Source of the DNA: Nostoc sp. TH1S01 | GTDB lineage: Bacteria > Cyanobacteriota > Cyanobacteriia > Cyanobacteriales > Nostocaceae | Assembly: GCA_018993265.1 (NCBI GenBank) | Contig: JAGKSW010000122.1 | Span: 1 to 43,846, forward strand | Direction: 5' to 3' | Length of the DNA stretch: 43,846 bases | Shown here: piece by piece, positions 17,918-26,723 of the stretch | Layout of the letters: every line of letters starts with the position of its first letter | Position numbering within the stretch: the first letter of the stretch is position 1 | Position numbers and translations under genes: made by a program | The notes under the pieces: model-generated | The model's input: the letters and a program-made list of their open reading frames with translations, nothing else | Told to the model about the DNA's origin: nothing | The model's database searches: none

Positions 17918-17952
17918 GGTGTCAGGGTTTTGCTCACTCGCACCCTGACACC
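17918..17952 (+). terminator. Stem-loop after prfB
   Basis: GGTGTCAGGGT and ACCCTGACACC form a perfect 11-bp stem around 13 bases. There is no long T-run, so it is either a weak terminator or a 3' stabiliser. Confidence 0.65.
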
Positions 17953-18038
17953 TTCTCAACCGAAAACAGACAAAATGACAAGAGAACTCTAAAGAAACTG
18001 TTACATTTATATATAAAAGAGTTTTTTACGAAATCATT

Positions 18039-18194
18039 ATGAGTGACTCTCCTTCACAGGAACCTCAACCAAGCTACGTCAAACTTGCCATGCGGAACAT
18101 GGTGCGTAAAGGTGGCACTTCTATAAAACATTTTCTGTTATCGGCTGTGGGGCTATTAGCTGTTTTAATTGGTCTTGCTTATCTCACCCGTTAA
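18039..18194 (+). CDS. Small DUF3285-like cyanobacterial membrane protein
   Basis: The 51-aa protein starts MSDSPSQEPQPSYVKLAMRN and ends in one transmembrane segment (FLLSAVGLLAVLIGLAYLTR). A short polar head followed by a basic KLAMRNMVRKGG stretch and a tail anchor matches the DUF3285 family of small cyanobacterial proteins; function is unknown. A TATATAAAAG stretch lies about 20 bases before the ATG, and the ybeY frame starts within its 3' region. It may share a message with ybeY. Confidence 0.75.
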   Translation: MSDSPSQEPQPSYVKLAMRNMVRKGGTSIKHFLLSAVGLLAVLIGLAYLTR

Positions 18195-18234
18195 AAACCA
18201 AGCAAAATTTGGCATTGCTGAGGAGCGTTTGTAC

Positions 18235-18744
18235 TTGGTACAAGTTGAACTAAATTTGCAAGATATTTTTTCCGAGTCTTCCCCCGAATTAGCTGTCAAT
18301 GTTGAGGCTGAAACTTGGGAGAACTGGTTTCATCGCTGGTTAGAAAATCTTCAATCTCATTTACCACCAGCACCAAGCTATGAAATAGGGCTGCGTTTAA
18401 CAGACGATAAAGAAATTCAATCATTAAATGCTCAATATCGACATCAAGATAAACCTACAGATGTGTTAGCCTTCGCTGCATTAGAAACGGATTTTCCAGA
18501 CTATGCGGAAATGGAGGATGAACCTGTGTATTTAGGTGATATTGTGATTTCGGTAACTACCGCCCAACGCCAAGCCCAACAACAAGAGCATAGTTTAAAA
18601 ACTGAGTTAGCTTGGTTGGCGGCTCATGGGCTGTTACACCTTTTGGGCTGGGATCATCCTGATGATGAGAGTTTAATGCAAATGCTAAAGCAGCAGGTAA
18701 TAATACTGGAGACAGTTGGTATTGATATTGACATAGAATATTAA
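18235..18744 (+). CDS. ybeY: Endoribonuclease YbeY (rRNA maturation factor)
   Basis: YbeY is a zinc-dependent endoribonuclease for 16S rRNA 3' maturation and late 70S quality control. The zinc motif H-x3-H-x5-H is present as HGLLHLLGWDH (H131, H135, H141). The frame can open at TTG 18169, inside the upstream small gene. I favour TTG 18235 (VQVELNLQD), which lies 9 bases after AGGAG (18221-18225) and gives 169 aa, close to the family length; TTG 18229 is the other candidate. The gene is followed by dgkA, a common neighbour order in bacteria. Confidence 0.9.
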   Translation: MVQVELNLQDIFSESSPELAVNVEAETWENWFHRWLENLQSHLPPAPSYEIGLRLTDDKEIQSLNAQYRHQDKPTDVLAFAALETDFPDYAEMEDEPVYLGDIVISVTTAQRQAQQQEHSLKTELAWLAAHGLLHLLGWDHPDDESLMQMLKQQVIILETVGIDIDIEY

Positions 18745-18883
18745 AGTTTTGATGTCTGCCAGTGTTAATTTTTAGGCATCCTTTTATAATACTCGTGTAG
18801 AAAATTGCCGAAAAGTTGATTGGATGAGTACAATCAGCAAAAATTCCCAGTTTACCTAAATGTATTGTTCTATTTTTTAGCTT

Positions 18884-19336
18884 ATGTCCCAACAAGTTTC
18901 TCCTCCACCGCCAAACCAGTTTTCCAAACTGATCACGAAGGAAAGGGAATTCTCGTGGCAAGTTGCTGCTAATTTATTTGTGAGTTTCAAGTATGCTTGG
19001 GCTGGTATTACTTACAGTTTTCAGACTCAACGCAATTTTCGCATTCATGTGAGTTTTTGTGCTTTGGCGATCGCTTTAAGCATATTCTTACATTTGTCAC
19101 ATGTGGAAATCGCCGTCATTGGGATTACCAGCGGCTTAGTTCTCGCATTAGAACTACTCAACACTGCGATCGAATCGTTGGTAGATTTAACAGTCAAGCA
19201 GACCTACCACGAATTAGCCAAAGTTGCCAAAGACTGTGCGGCGGGTGCGGTGCTTGTTTCGGCTTTAGTCGCAATCTTAGTTGCTTGTACCTTATTGCTG
19301 CCGCCATTAGTCACACTAATTATGTCAAAACTTTAA
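18884..19336 (+). CDS. dgkA: Diacylglycerol/undecaprenol kinase family protein (DgkA)
   Basis: The 150-aa membrane kinase belongs to the prokaryotic DgkA family, which phosphorylates diacylglycerol in Gram-negative bacteria or undecaprenol in Gram-positives. There are three hydrophobic segments (residues about 51-62, 69-88 and 117-140), with an amphipathic N-terminal part. The catalytic signature is present as LALELLNTAIESLVDL, where the Glu of ELLNTAIE is the catalytic-region residue, and NFRIHVSF is also typical. The first 35 residues (poly-Pro and charged) look like a cyanobacterial extension. It follows ybeY by about 140 bases, and trpG follows by about 105 bases. Confidence 0.88.
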   Translation: MSQQVSPPPPNQFSKLITKEREFSWQVAANLFVSFKYAWAGITYSFQTQRNFRIHVSFCALAIALSIFLHLSHVEIAVIGITSGLVLALELLNTAIESLVDLTVKQTYHELAKVAKDCAAGAVLVSALVAILVACTLLLPPLVTLIMSKL

Positions 19337-19442
19337 CTTTGGGCATTAATTAAACTCATCCATAAAAATTTCTAAATTACCAATTAAATAATTACTGACG
19401 CTGACGGCTAGAATCTGGTAATGATCGCCAGGAGTATAGTCC

Positions 19443-20042
19443 GTGATTGTAGTCATCGATAATTACGACAGTTTTACATATAATTTGGTGCAGTACCTAG
19501 GAGAACTAGCAGCAGAGTTCCCTGTAGCATCAGATATTCAAGTTTTTCGCAACGATAAAATCACCATCGAAGAAATTCAAGCATTAAATCCCAACCTTGT
19601 GGTGATTTCTCCTGGGCCTGGTCGCCCAGAAGATGCTGGTATATCTTTGGATTTGATTGAAAAACTCGGCCCCAGCTTGCCAATTTTAGGTGTGTGCTTG
19701 GGGCATCAAAGTATTGGTCAAGTATTTGGTGGTAAAATCGTCTCTGCTCCAGAGTTAATGCACGGTAAAACTTCGCAGGTAACGCACACTGATGTCGGAG
19801 TTTTTCAAGGAATAGAAAATCCGATGACCGCCACCAGATATCATAGTCTGGTGATTGAGCGCGAAACTTGCCCCGAAGTGTTAGAAATCACCGCTTGGGT
19901 TGAAGATGGCACAATTATGGGCGTGCGCCATCGGAACTATCCTCACATCCAAGGAGTCCAGTTTCACCCAGAAAGTGTCCTAACTTCTTCAGGAAAACAG
20001 TTATTGCGAAACTTTCTGGAACAATTACCGACGAGAGAGTGA
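19443..20042 (+). CDS. trpG: Class I glutamine amidotransferase, TrpG/PabA
   Basis: The 199-aa protein supplies ammonia from glutamine to anthranilate synthase (tryptophan) or aminodeoxychorismate synthase (folate). The catalytic Cys is in [15 protein letters not shown] and the His/Glu pair is in [24 protein letters not shown] at the N-terminus is the TrpG/PabA hallmark. The start is GTG 19443, after GGAG. The MBL-fold gene follows with a 3-base gap, so the two are likely co-transcribed. TrpG and PabA cannot be separated here; one subunit may serve both pathways, and pabA is the alternative symbol. Confidence 0.9.
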   Translation: MIVVIDNYDSFTYNLVQYLGELAAEFPVASDIQVFRNDKITIEEIQALNPNLVVISPGPGRPEDAGISLDLIEKLGPSLPILGVCLGHQSIGQVFGGKIVSAPELMHGKTSQVTHTDVGVFQGIENPMTATRYHSLVIERETCPEVLEITAWVEDGTIMGVRHRNYPHIQGVQFHPESVLTSSGKQLLRNFLEQLPTRE

Positions 20043-20045
20043 TTA

Positions 20046-20813
20046 ATGAAACGACGACAATTGATGGGCTATGCTGGGGCGGGGTTAGTCACAGCTTTAG
20101 TTTCTACTTTAGGTTCTCACTCTGAAGCTGACGCACAATCTGGCGGTTTATCAGTTCAGTGGTTGGGTCATACTTGCTTTCTAATTTCTGGTGGCGGAGT
20201 GAAAATTCTCGCCAATCCCTTCCGCACCATTGGCTGTACTGCTCGTTATCGTGCGCCAAAAGTCAGTGCAAACTTGGTCTTGATTAGCAGCCAATTACTA
20301 GATGAAGGTGCTGTAGAAGATTTACCAGGAAATCCCAAGCTAGTATACGAAGCTGGCGTTTATGATTTTCAGGGGATAAAATTTCAAGGAATTTCCACAG
20401 ATCACGATCGCAAAGGTGGGAGACAATTCGGCAAAAATATCGCTTGGAGTTGGAAGCAAGCAGGAATTAACATCCTGCATCTAGGCGGAATTGCTGCACC
20501 CATTACCCTAGAACAAAAAATCCTCATGGGTCGTCCTGATCTGCTGTTTGTCCCTGTAGGCGGTAGTGCTAAAGCCTATAATGCCCAAGAGGCTAAACAG
20601 GCGATTGATGTGTTAAATCCTAAATTAGTGATTCCGACTCACTACCGCACTCAAGCGGCTGAAGCGAATGCATGTGAAATTTCACCATTGGATGATTTTC
20701 TCAACTTAGTACAAGGTATCACTGTCCGCCGTAGCAGTAGTGACACCTTTACTATCACTCCTGGGAAGTTACCAGAAGATAAGGTGATTCAAGTTTTAAG
20801 CTACAAATTTTAA
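20046..20813 (+). CDS. MBL-fold protein with Tat-like signal
   Basis: The 255-aa protein looks like a UlaG/metal-dependent hydrolase-type member of the metallo-beta-lactamase superfamily. The N-terminus has a twin-arginine-like segment (MKRRQLMGYAGAG), a hydrophobic stretch and a likely cleavage after SEADAQS, so it may be exported by Tat. The classical HxHxDH zinc motif is not visible; WLGHTCFLIS, STDHDRKG, HLGG and PTHYR keep single histidines where ligands are expected, with fewer than in a normal hydrolase. The start overlaps closely with the trpG end (3 bases), consistent with co-transcription. The substrate is unknown. The family resemblance is clear but catalysis is inferred. Confidence 0.7.
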   Translation: MKRRQLMGYAGAGLVTALVSTLGSHSEADAQSGGLSVQWLGHTCFLISGGGVKILANPFRTIGCTARYRAPKVSANLVLISSQLLDEGAVEDLPGNPKLVYEAGVYDFQGIKFQGISTDHDRKGGRQFGKNIAWSWKQAGINILHLGGIAAPITLEQKILMGRPDLLFVPVGGSAKAYNAQEAKQAIDVLNPKLVIPTHYRTQAAEANACEISPLDDFLNLVQGITVRRSSSDTFTITPGKLPEDKVIQVLSYKF

Positions 20814-20827
20814 AGTAAGTGAATTTT

Positions 20828-21412
20828 TTATCGGCTCAATGGATTTCTGTTTTGCGCTGCTGAAGTTACGGTTTGCTCAATTCTCTTTAGCCTAGTTTCT
20901 GGACGTTTTGCATTTTCAATCCAAAAAAGAATGTTTTTCTTTGCGGAATTACTAAAGGCTGCAAAATTCAAGTTAGCTGAAGAGTTGGCGGCTAAAGCTT
21001 GCTGCAAATCTAGCGGAATGGTCAATGCTTCGATCGCATCTAAAGAAGTCCATGAGCCATCTTTTTTCGCATCAGCAATTTTAGCCAGACCAACTTCCGT
21101 CATTAAACCTGCTGCAATTAGCTCTTCAATATATTGCTTGTTTAATTTTGACCAAACACTTTTCGGTTTGCGTGGGGTGAAAATTTGCTGATAGCGATTT
21201 GCATCTAAAGATTTAACTTTACTGTCAATCCAGCCAAAACATAAGGCTTCTTTAACTGCTTCGCTATATCTGACGCTTGGTTGACCACTTTTGACCTTGT
21301 AGTAAATCAACCAGACACCAGGGGAAGCGAGATGATTTTTGGCTAACCACTCCCGCCATTGGTTGCGATCGCTTGCATAAATAAATTCTAATTGTTCCTC
21401 AAATTTTGGCAT
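20828..21412 (-). CDS. YdeI/OmpD-associated (bacteriocin-protection) family protein
   Basis: The 194-aa protein resembles the YdeI/OmpD-associated family, sometimes called bacteriocin-protection proteins. It has the recognisable IYASDRNQWREWLAKNHLASPGVWLIYYKVKSG start, YSEAVKEALCFGWIDSKVK and PRKPKSVWSKLNKQYIEELIAAGLM blocks. No enzyme motif is seen and the cellular role is unclear in most organisms. It converges with the MBL-fold gene, 14 bases apart. Codon use resembles neighbours. Confidence 0.75.
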   Translation of the reverse strand: MPKFEEQLEFIYASDRNQWREWLAKNHLASPGVWLIYYKVKSGQPSVRYSEAVKEALCFGWIDSKVKSLDANRYQQIFTPRKPKSVWSKLNKQYIEELIAAGLMTEVGLAKIADAKKDGSWTSLDAIEALTIPLDLQQALAANSSANLNFAAFSNSAKKNILFWIENAKRPETRLKRIEQTVTSAAQNRNPLSR

Positions 21413-22130
21413 GACTAAAAATAGGTGATTATAGCCATTCCCGCATTGATGAAGTGTAGCGAGAAAGAGTTAACGCTGATAGAAGAGGATGGACAGAGAT
21501 GGACACAGATAAGTTGTATGACTCGCAGACTCTACAATTTATTGGTGTTCTTGGTTACTTACTAAGTCTTTATGCAATAGACCTAAGCGGATATTCTAAT
21601 TTATATACCGGCAATGATGCTTATTGGTTTCTGACAAACAAAATATATTACTATATTACTGCGCTTAAATTTAATTTATAAAGTTAATATAAAGCCTAAT
21701 TTTGTCTTGACGCTACTTTTATACTCTTGTAAAAGAGACATCAGACTCATATTTTACGCGGAGAGTTTATGCGAACTAAAAAATTCCGGCTCTTTTTTAT
21801 CTCAGCCGATAAAATAGCCGCAATAAAATTTTTTGGTAGAAATCTTGTAAAGTCAGCATTCTAGATATTCTCTGTAGAAAGTGATGCAAAAGCGACATTT
21901 AGATTCTTTAGAAAGTTAGATTTTAAAATTTTGGTAAACTTCTTTAGATTTTGTCTTCTTAGAAAAATCTAATAATTAATATCGTTTCATAGATTTTCCT
22001 ACTCTGCTGAGGTACAAATTTATCTGCGTTCATACGCGGTTGATTATTCTTGTCTCTACCTCACTAGAGTAAGAAACGCTATAAGAATTTGTGGTTAGTG
22101 TGTGTGACGTAATTAGAGGAATTTTATTTT
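21413..22130. other. Intergenic region with LTRR-like repeats and a possible leader ORF
   Basis: Two stretches look like cyanobacterial long tandem or dispersed repeats: GATGGACAGAGATGGACACAG (21488-21508) and TTATCTGCGTTCATACGCGG, near 22019. A 60-aa open frame at 21499-21681 begins in the first repeat and lacks family features, so I do not call it. The stretch is AT-rich, as is the following gene. Confidence 0.5.
21769..21864 (+). CDS. Possible 31-residue basic peptide
   Basis: ATG 21769 follows GCGGAGAG, a good ribosome site, and opens a 31-codon frame (MRTKKFRLFFISADKI...) rich in Lys/Arg and Phe. No family is recognised. It may be a short real gene, a leader ORF or chance. Low certainty. 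Confidence 0.25.
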   Translation: MRTKKFRLFFISADKIAAIKFFGRNLVKSAF

Positions 22131-22988
22131 ATGAATGATAAAGCTATTGTTACTCTAACAGTAGGACAAAAATTTTCTCAGCAATGGAAAAATTTTTGCT
22201 ACAAAAACTGGAAAAATTATGCAGATAAATATAAATATGATTTAATTACTATCGATGAACCACTAGATGTATCTGAAAGAGCTCAGAATAGATCTCCTGC
22301 TTGGCAGAAGTGCTTAATTCTATCATCTGCGAAAACTAGAAATTATTCACAAGTTGTTTGGATTGATGCTGATATACTTATTAATACCGAAGTAGCACCT
22401 TGTATATGCTCAATGATTCCAGAAGATAGAATTGGAGGAGTAAAAGCAGATGCTTACCCAAGTAAAGAAATTTATTACAGACAACTTAAATTAAGATATG
22501 AAATATGGTCAAAACAAAATGTAAATTATATTGATAATCTAACTCCTTATTTATATTATAAAAACTATGGTATTGAAACCAATATTAATGAAATTTTTCA
22601 AACTGGAGTCTTTGTGGCTTCTCCAAAACATCATTGCCATATTTTCGAGAAAGTTTATCACGAATATGAAGAAAAGGGAGCATCCGCTTGGAATTATGAA
22701 ATGAGACCCCTTTCCTATGAAATAATTCGCTCTGGTTTGGTTGAGTGGCTACCGCCTGAATTCAATTTAACCGTAAACACCTACTTTAATACTCATTATG
22801 AATTTCTCATCAACTCACCCAGGAATACTAATAGATACATAAGAAAAGTATCAAAATTATTGAAATTAGAAGATTTTGCTTACGAAAGACAATGTATCCA
22901 AACAGCCTTTAAAAACTCCTATTTTTGCCACTTTGCTGGGAGTGGGTTTAGTAAAATGAAATACATTTTACCTACGTTGAATGATTAA
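22131..22988 (+). CDS. Glycosyltransferase-like protein (GT34/GMA12-like), AT-rich
   Basis: The 285-aa protein opens with a beta-strand (KAIVTLTVGQKF) and carries the DxD motif WIDADI (D79, D81) that binds the metal-nucleotide-sugar. The YDLITIDEP and SPAWQKCLIL stretches around it resemble galactosyl/mannosyltransferases of the GMA12/MNN10 (GT34) kind. A second part (EIFQTGVFVASPKHHCHIFEKVYHEYEE) fits the acceptor side. Acceptor and sugar are not readable. Base use is clearly more AT-rich than chlD or psbB, with many Lys, Asn, Ile and Tyr, so it is probably acquired by transfer. It has a poor upstream ribosome site (GAGGAATTTT) and ends at a strong terminator. Confidence 0.65.
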   Translation: MNDKAIVTLTVGQKFSQQWKNFCYKNWKNYADKYKYDLITIDEPLDVSERAQNRSPAWQKCLILSSAKTRNYSQVVWIDADILINTEVAPCICSMIPEDRIGGVKADAYPSKEIYYRQLKLRYEIWSKQNVNYIDNLTPYLYYKNYGIETNINEIFQTGVFVASPKHHCHIFEKVYHEYEEKGASAWNYEMRPLSYEIIRSGLVEWLPPEFNLTVNTYFNTHYEFLINSPRNTNRYIRKVSKLLKLEDFAYERQCIQTAFKNSYFCHFAGSGFSKMKYILPTLND

Positions 22989-23153
22989 ACTCAACCTTTC
23001 CCGTTCAAAGTCTATCTAGATAAAAGTTAGCTCTTTTTGCTTGGTGGAAGTTTAGTCTTCAGTCTAATTGAATTATTAGCTCAACTTTAACAATTTATTT
23101 TCGCGGGACGCAATCACATACACTAAAATCTATGTGGGGTCACCTATCGCTGG

Positions 23154-23199
23154 ACTTTTTCGATTTCATTGATTATCAGTGAAATCGAAAAAGTTTTTG
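23154..23199. terminator. Bidirectional terminator between the converging glycosyltransferase and ABC permease genes
   Basis: A nearly perfect 19-bp stem (ACTTTTTCGATTTCATTGA against TTATCAGTGAAATCGAAAAAG) has a 3-base loop and one wobble. It is preceded by A- and followed by T-rich sequence on both strands, so it can end messages from both sides. Confidence 0.85.
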
Positions 23200-23271
23200 C
23201 TAAACATATAGAGTTAGTGCCACATAACATATAGAACCAAGTTCTTAATTTTGGATAAAGTCGAGCTTAGA

Positions 23272-24297
23272 TTAATAGCGAATGCGGGGGTCAACGTAAG
23301 CATTGATAATGTCAATTAAAATGCTTGCCCCGACCACTATCGCCCCAAAGAATACTAATACACCTTGGACTGTGGGATAATCGCGATCGCTGATTGCTTG
23401 ATACAAACGATTAGCTAAACCCGGCCAAGAAAATGTCACTTCCGTTAAAATTGCTCCACCCAACAACGAAGCAAAAGTTAATCCCAAGACTGTAATTACT
23501 GGAATCAACGCATTTTTTAAGGCATGGGATACTAAAATTTTATTTTCTGCAATACCTCTTGCTCTAGCTGCTTCTACATAGTCAGCACGCAGGGTTTGTT
23601 TTAAATTCACGCGGACAATACGCTCAAAAATGCCACTGAGCAAAATGCCCAAAGTCAAACTTGGTAGGGCAAGATGGTACAAAGAAGCAAAAAACTGTGT
23701 CAAGTTACCACTCATTAAACTATCCAAGGTATACAATCCGGTAATTGTTGGTGGTGGCGGTAGTGTTGGCGGAAAACGGTTCGAGTTAGGAAACCAACCA
23801 AGTTGCACTGAGAAAATTAACTGTAAAAGCATTCCCGCCCAAAACATTGGTAAAGCATAAGTAATAATCCCAAATAACCGCCCACCTACATCAAAATATG
23901 TTCCAGGGCGAGAAGCGGAAAGCGTACCTACCAAAATCCCAACAATCAGCGCCACTGCCATACTAAATACAGCTAACTCCACTGTCGCAGGGAAATATTG
24001 TCCGATGATGTCCCAAACATTTTGTCCGCGACTAGTTAAAGAAGTGCCTAAGTCAAAGCGCAGTAAGTTTCCTAAATAATTTAAATACTGCAACCAAATA
24101 GGCAAATTTAACCCTAATTGCTTTCTTAATTCTTCCTTTGCTGCTTCTGGCGCACGTCCACCCAAAATCGCATCAGCAGGGTCTCCTGGTGTCGCTCTTA
24201 ATAATAAAAATACGATAGTAATAATGGTTAATAGTTGCAGCGGTGCTAGGAGCAACCGTGAAACAATGTAATATTGTAAAGCTTTTGAGCGGGACAT
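23272..24297 (-). CDS. Peptide/nickel-type ABC transporter permease (DppB/OppB family)
   Basis: This 341-aa inner-membrane protein is one of the two permeases of a peptide, oligopeptide or nickel ABC importer. The family's N-terminal signature is present (LLRATPGDPADAILG), with about six transmembrane segments and the EAA loop (EAARARGIAENKILVSHALKNALIPVITV) that contacts the ATPase. The C-terminus FFGAIVVGASILIDIINAYVDPRIRY is typical of DppB. It follows the substrate-binding protein gene with about 200 bases of repeats between them. No DppC, DppD or DppF gene is next to it. The substrate cannot be read. Confidence 0.9.
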   Translation of the reverse strand: MSRSKALQYYIVSRLLLAPLQLLTIITIVFLLLRATPGDPADAILGGRAPEAAKEELRKQLGLNLPIWLQYLNYLGNLLRFDLGTSLTSRGQNVWDIIGQYFPATVELAVFSMAVALIVGILVGTLSASRPGTYFDVGGRLFGIITYALPMFWAGMLLQLIFSVQLGWFPNSNRFPPTLPPPPTITGLYTLDSLMSGNLTQFFASLYHLALPSLTLGILLSGIFERIVRVNLKQTLRADYVEAARARGIAENKILVSHALKNALIPVITVLGLTFASLLGGAILTEVTFSWPGLANRLYQAISDRDYPTVQGVLVFFGAIVVGASILIDIINAYVDPRIRY

Positions 24298-24298
24298 G

Positions 24299-24380
24299 AT
24301 GAAGTATGAATTATGAAGTCTGAAGTCTGAATGAATTATGAAGTGTAAAGTCTGAAGGATAAAGGATGAAATTGATACTT
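24299..24380. repeat. Heptad repeat between the ABC permease and binding-protein genes (left array)
   Basis: Degenerate TGAAGTC/TGAAGTA units run from 24299 to about 24370, ending in an inverted CTTCATATGG. It matches the family at 4445 and 41288. Confidence 0.8.
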
Positions 24381-24395
24381 CATATGGTGGTTTTC

Positions 24396-24428
24396 AGATC
24401 CCCGACTTCTTAAAGAAGTCGGAGATCT
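24396..24428. repeat. Palindromic repeat (AGATCCCCGACTTCTT core)
   Basis: AGATCCCCGACTTCTT and AGAAGTCGGAGATCT form a nearly perfect hairpin (one mismatch) around 2 bases. Dispersed elements like this are, in my experience, common in cyanobacterial genomes; only one copy is in this window. Confidence 0.7.
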
Positions 24429-24461
24429 TGTTATTCACGCATAATTGTAGAATTGCTATAT

Positions 24462-24502
24462 TTCATACTTCATACTTCACACTTCACACTTCACACTTCA
24501 TT
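24462..24502. repeat. Heptad repeat (right array, inverted) before the binding-protein stop
   Basis: Units of ACTTCAT/ACTTCAC mirror the array at 24299-24380, so the two can form a long imperfect hairpin. Confidence 0.78.
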
Positions 24503-24504
24503 CC

Positions 24505-26157
24505 CTATTTTTTGATTGTTTTATAAATCAAATTCTGAGTAGGGTCAAGTTGCACGTTGCTGACACCTTTTTGGGCAAATACATAGTCTTTGTTTTGCCA
24601 CAAGGGAACGTAAGGTACATCATTAAGTACTTGGGTTTGGATTTGAGCAAAAATTTGCCCTCGTGCGGTAGGATTTTGTTCTTTGCGTTGTTGATCGATG
24701 AGTTTATTCATGGTTTCGCTATAGTAAAACGAACCTTGAGTTTGACTACCGCCATCTTCACAGCCTTTAGCATCGGAACCTTTTTGACACGCTAAGAAAG
24801 GTTGTACATAATTATCTGGATCTAAAAAGTCAGGATACCAATCAAGCAAAGCTGCGGGATATAAACCTTTAGAAATGTCTTTAAAGAAAGTCGGCCCTTC
24901 GACTGTGTTGACTTCTAATTGAACGATACCGTCCATTTTAGTATCAGCAAGTGATTTGAGTGTTTGTGCTGCTAAACTCCGAGTTGGTGAACTGGAAGGA
25001 TACCAAAGTGGAATTTTTACAGGATTATCTTTAGAGTAGCCAGCTTTAGTTAATAATTCCTTAGCTTGATCAAATTTACCGTCACCATATTTATCTTTAA
25101 ATAATGGTTGGGAAACGTTGAAAGTAGTAGGAATCATGCTGTAAAGCGGATCGGCTTGACCATATAAAACTCGCTCATTTAATAGTTGACGGTCGATAAT
25201 TGCTGCGATCGCTTGTCTAACTTCTGGTTTATCTAAAGGTTTTTGATTGCGATTCAATACCAGATAACTTACTACACTACCCTGGGATGTAATCGCTTGC
25301 CAATCTCCTTTTTTACCGCCTTCTTCTAAGCTACGAATTTGGTCAGGTTGTAAGGATAAATAAGCTACATCTACTGCACCTGTACGAAAAGCATTAAATA
25401 AGTTAACTGGACTGGTTTGAATTTGGACATTAATACCTTGATTCGCTGCTTTTTCTCCCCAATATTTATCAAATACATCCATTCGCAGTGAATCTGTCCC
25501 ATACTGCGCTAATTTGTAAGGGCCAGTACCAACAAATGTATTGGGTTGAAATTTACCAGCACCTAATTCATAAGCTTTGGGTGAAACTGCACAAACTCCA
25601 GAAAATGCGAGTAATGAAGGGAATGCAGCAAAGGGTTTTTTGAGTTTAATTGTTAGCTCATTTTCACCTGTAGCACTTACTGAAGCTACTGTATCAGCTA
25701 ATAAAAAAGAAGGTTTACCTTTATTTTCAATAAATCGCCGAATACTAAACTCCATTGCTTTGGCGTTGAAGGATGTGCCATCGTGAAACACAACTCCTTG
25801 GCGCAGTGGGATAGTGTAAGTTAAACCGTCTTGGCTGACTTTGGGTAAACTTGTCGCCAGTTGGGGTTTAATTTCTGTACTACCTGGTTCGTAAGTGTAA
25901 AGGCGATCGCTCATATTAAACACTAAACCCAAAGATGCCAACTCGTAAGCATCGGCTGGATCTAGAGTTCTTGGCTTGGCTGTTGTCCCTATAGTAATGC
26001 GACCATCCCCCGCAGGCGTATTTACATTACCCGACGGCGTGGTATTAGCTTGTTGTCGCGTACCACAACTGATGACTAAAAATAAACACAGACAGAACAA
26101 AGAAACAAATTGGGTAATTCGACCCCACCTTCGTACAGACAAGGGAAACAAAGTCAT
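24505..26157 (-). CDS. Lipoprotein solute-binding protein, ABC peptide/nickel family (SBP_bac_5)
   Basis: This 550-aa secreted lipoprotein would bind peptide, nickel or another substrate in the periplasm. The N-terminus has a basic segment, a hydrophobic core (FVSLFCLCLFLVIS) and a lipobox ending at Cys31 (VISC). The mature part has RITIGTTAKPRTLDPADAYELASLG, followed by the typical FHDGTSFNAKAMEFSIRRF. The length and domain layout match family 5 binding proteins (DppA/OppA/NikA). It is transcribed with the following permease, about 200 bases downstream, though no ATPase genes appear. Its substrate cannot be read from this. Confidence 0.92.
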   Translation of the reverse strand: MTLFPLSVRRWGRITQFVSLFCLCLFLVISCGTRQQANTTPSGNVNTPAGDGRITIGTTAKPRTLDPADAYELASLGLVFNMSDRLYTYEPGSTEIKPQLATSLPKVSQDGLTYTIPLRQGVVFHDGTSFNAKAMEFSIRRFIENKGKPSFLLADTVASVSATGENELTIKLKKPFAAFPSLLAFSGVCAVSPKAYELGAGKFQPNTFVGTGPYKLAQYGTDSLRMDVFDKYWGEKAANQGINVQIQTSPVNLFNAFRTGAVDVAYLSLQPDQIRSLEEGGKKGDWQAITSQGSVVSYLVLNRNQKPLDKPEVRQAIAAIIDRQLLNERVLYGQADPLYSMIPTTFNVSQPLFKDKYGDGKFDQAKELLTKAGYSKDNPVKIPLWYPSSSPTRSLAAQTLKSLADTKMDGIVQLEVNTVEGPTFFKDISKGLYPAALLDWYPDFLDPDNYVQPFLACQKGSDAKGCEDGGSQTQGSFYYSETMNKLIDQQRKEQNPTARGQIFAQIQTQVLNDVPYVPLWQNKDYVFAQKGVSNVQLDPTQNLIYKTIKK

Positions 26158-26723
26158 ACCTTTGAAATTTTTCCAATCAGCGGTCAGTAATCATACTATA
26201 TGTCTGGCAATAATACCCAATTTTTGCCAATTCCGGCAGGGACAATATAGGCGATCACTATTTATTTGCTATATAAACATCAATGTAATTTGAGATTACA
26301 GATGCTAGAAGCACAATTATTGAAGTTATATCAAAAAATGTTACGAAAATTCATTTTATTGCTAAGTAATCTAATGTAATATTTTAAACTAATTAAATTT
26401 TAAATTCTGGCAAATTTATAAGACAGTGTATAGGCTGTAAAATCCGCATAATTTCACTTTTTAATCTGAATTTTATAAATTAAATAAAATTACTTTCAAT
26501 TAATAAGATTATTTTAAATAAAATTTGTTAAGCTGCTCAATTAGCTCTCATTTTTAACGTTTCAAGTTAGCCTCTTAAATGATGAGAGTAGGGCTTAAAA
26601 AGCATTATCAGGAATATTGACATCATAGCTTGATTAGCCAAGCTACTTTATTTAGAACATCTACTGAGTCAATTTTGTGGGTGTAGATATCAAAATTTAT
26701 AGTCAAAATAGCGAGATAAAGCC
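26158..26723. other. Gene-free AT-rich stretch upstream of the binding-protein gene
   Basis: This 566-bp region separates the leftward binding-protein gene from the rightward small gene at 26724. It holds long A/T runs, no clear hairpin and no RNA gene that I recognise. It presumably holds two promoters, but I cannot place them. Confidence 0.4.

Noticed and set aside
21499-21681. 60-codon open frame beginning MDTDKLYDSQTLQ
   Set aside because: It starts within an LTRR-like repeat (GGACACAGATAAG), has no family features and fits chance reading of the repeat.
23154-23199. Possible small RNA
   Set aside because: The hairpin lies between converging genes with A/T ends and is fully explained as a bidirectional terminator.
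24396-24428. Riboswitch-like hairpin between ABC genes
   Set aside because: It is a short symmetric palindrome of a kind I expect as a dispersed repeat; no riboswitch core is visible.
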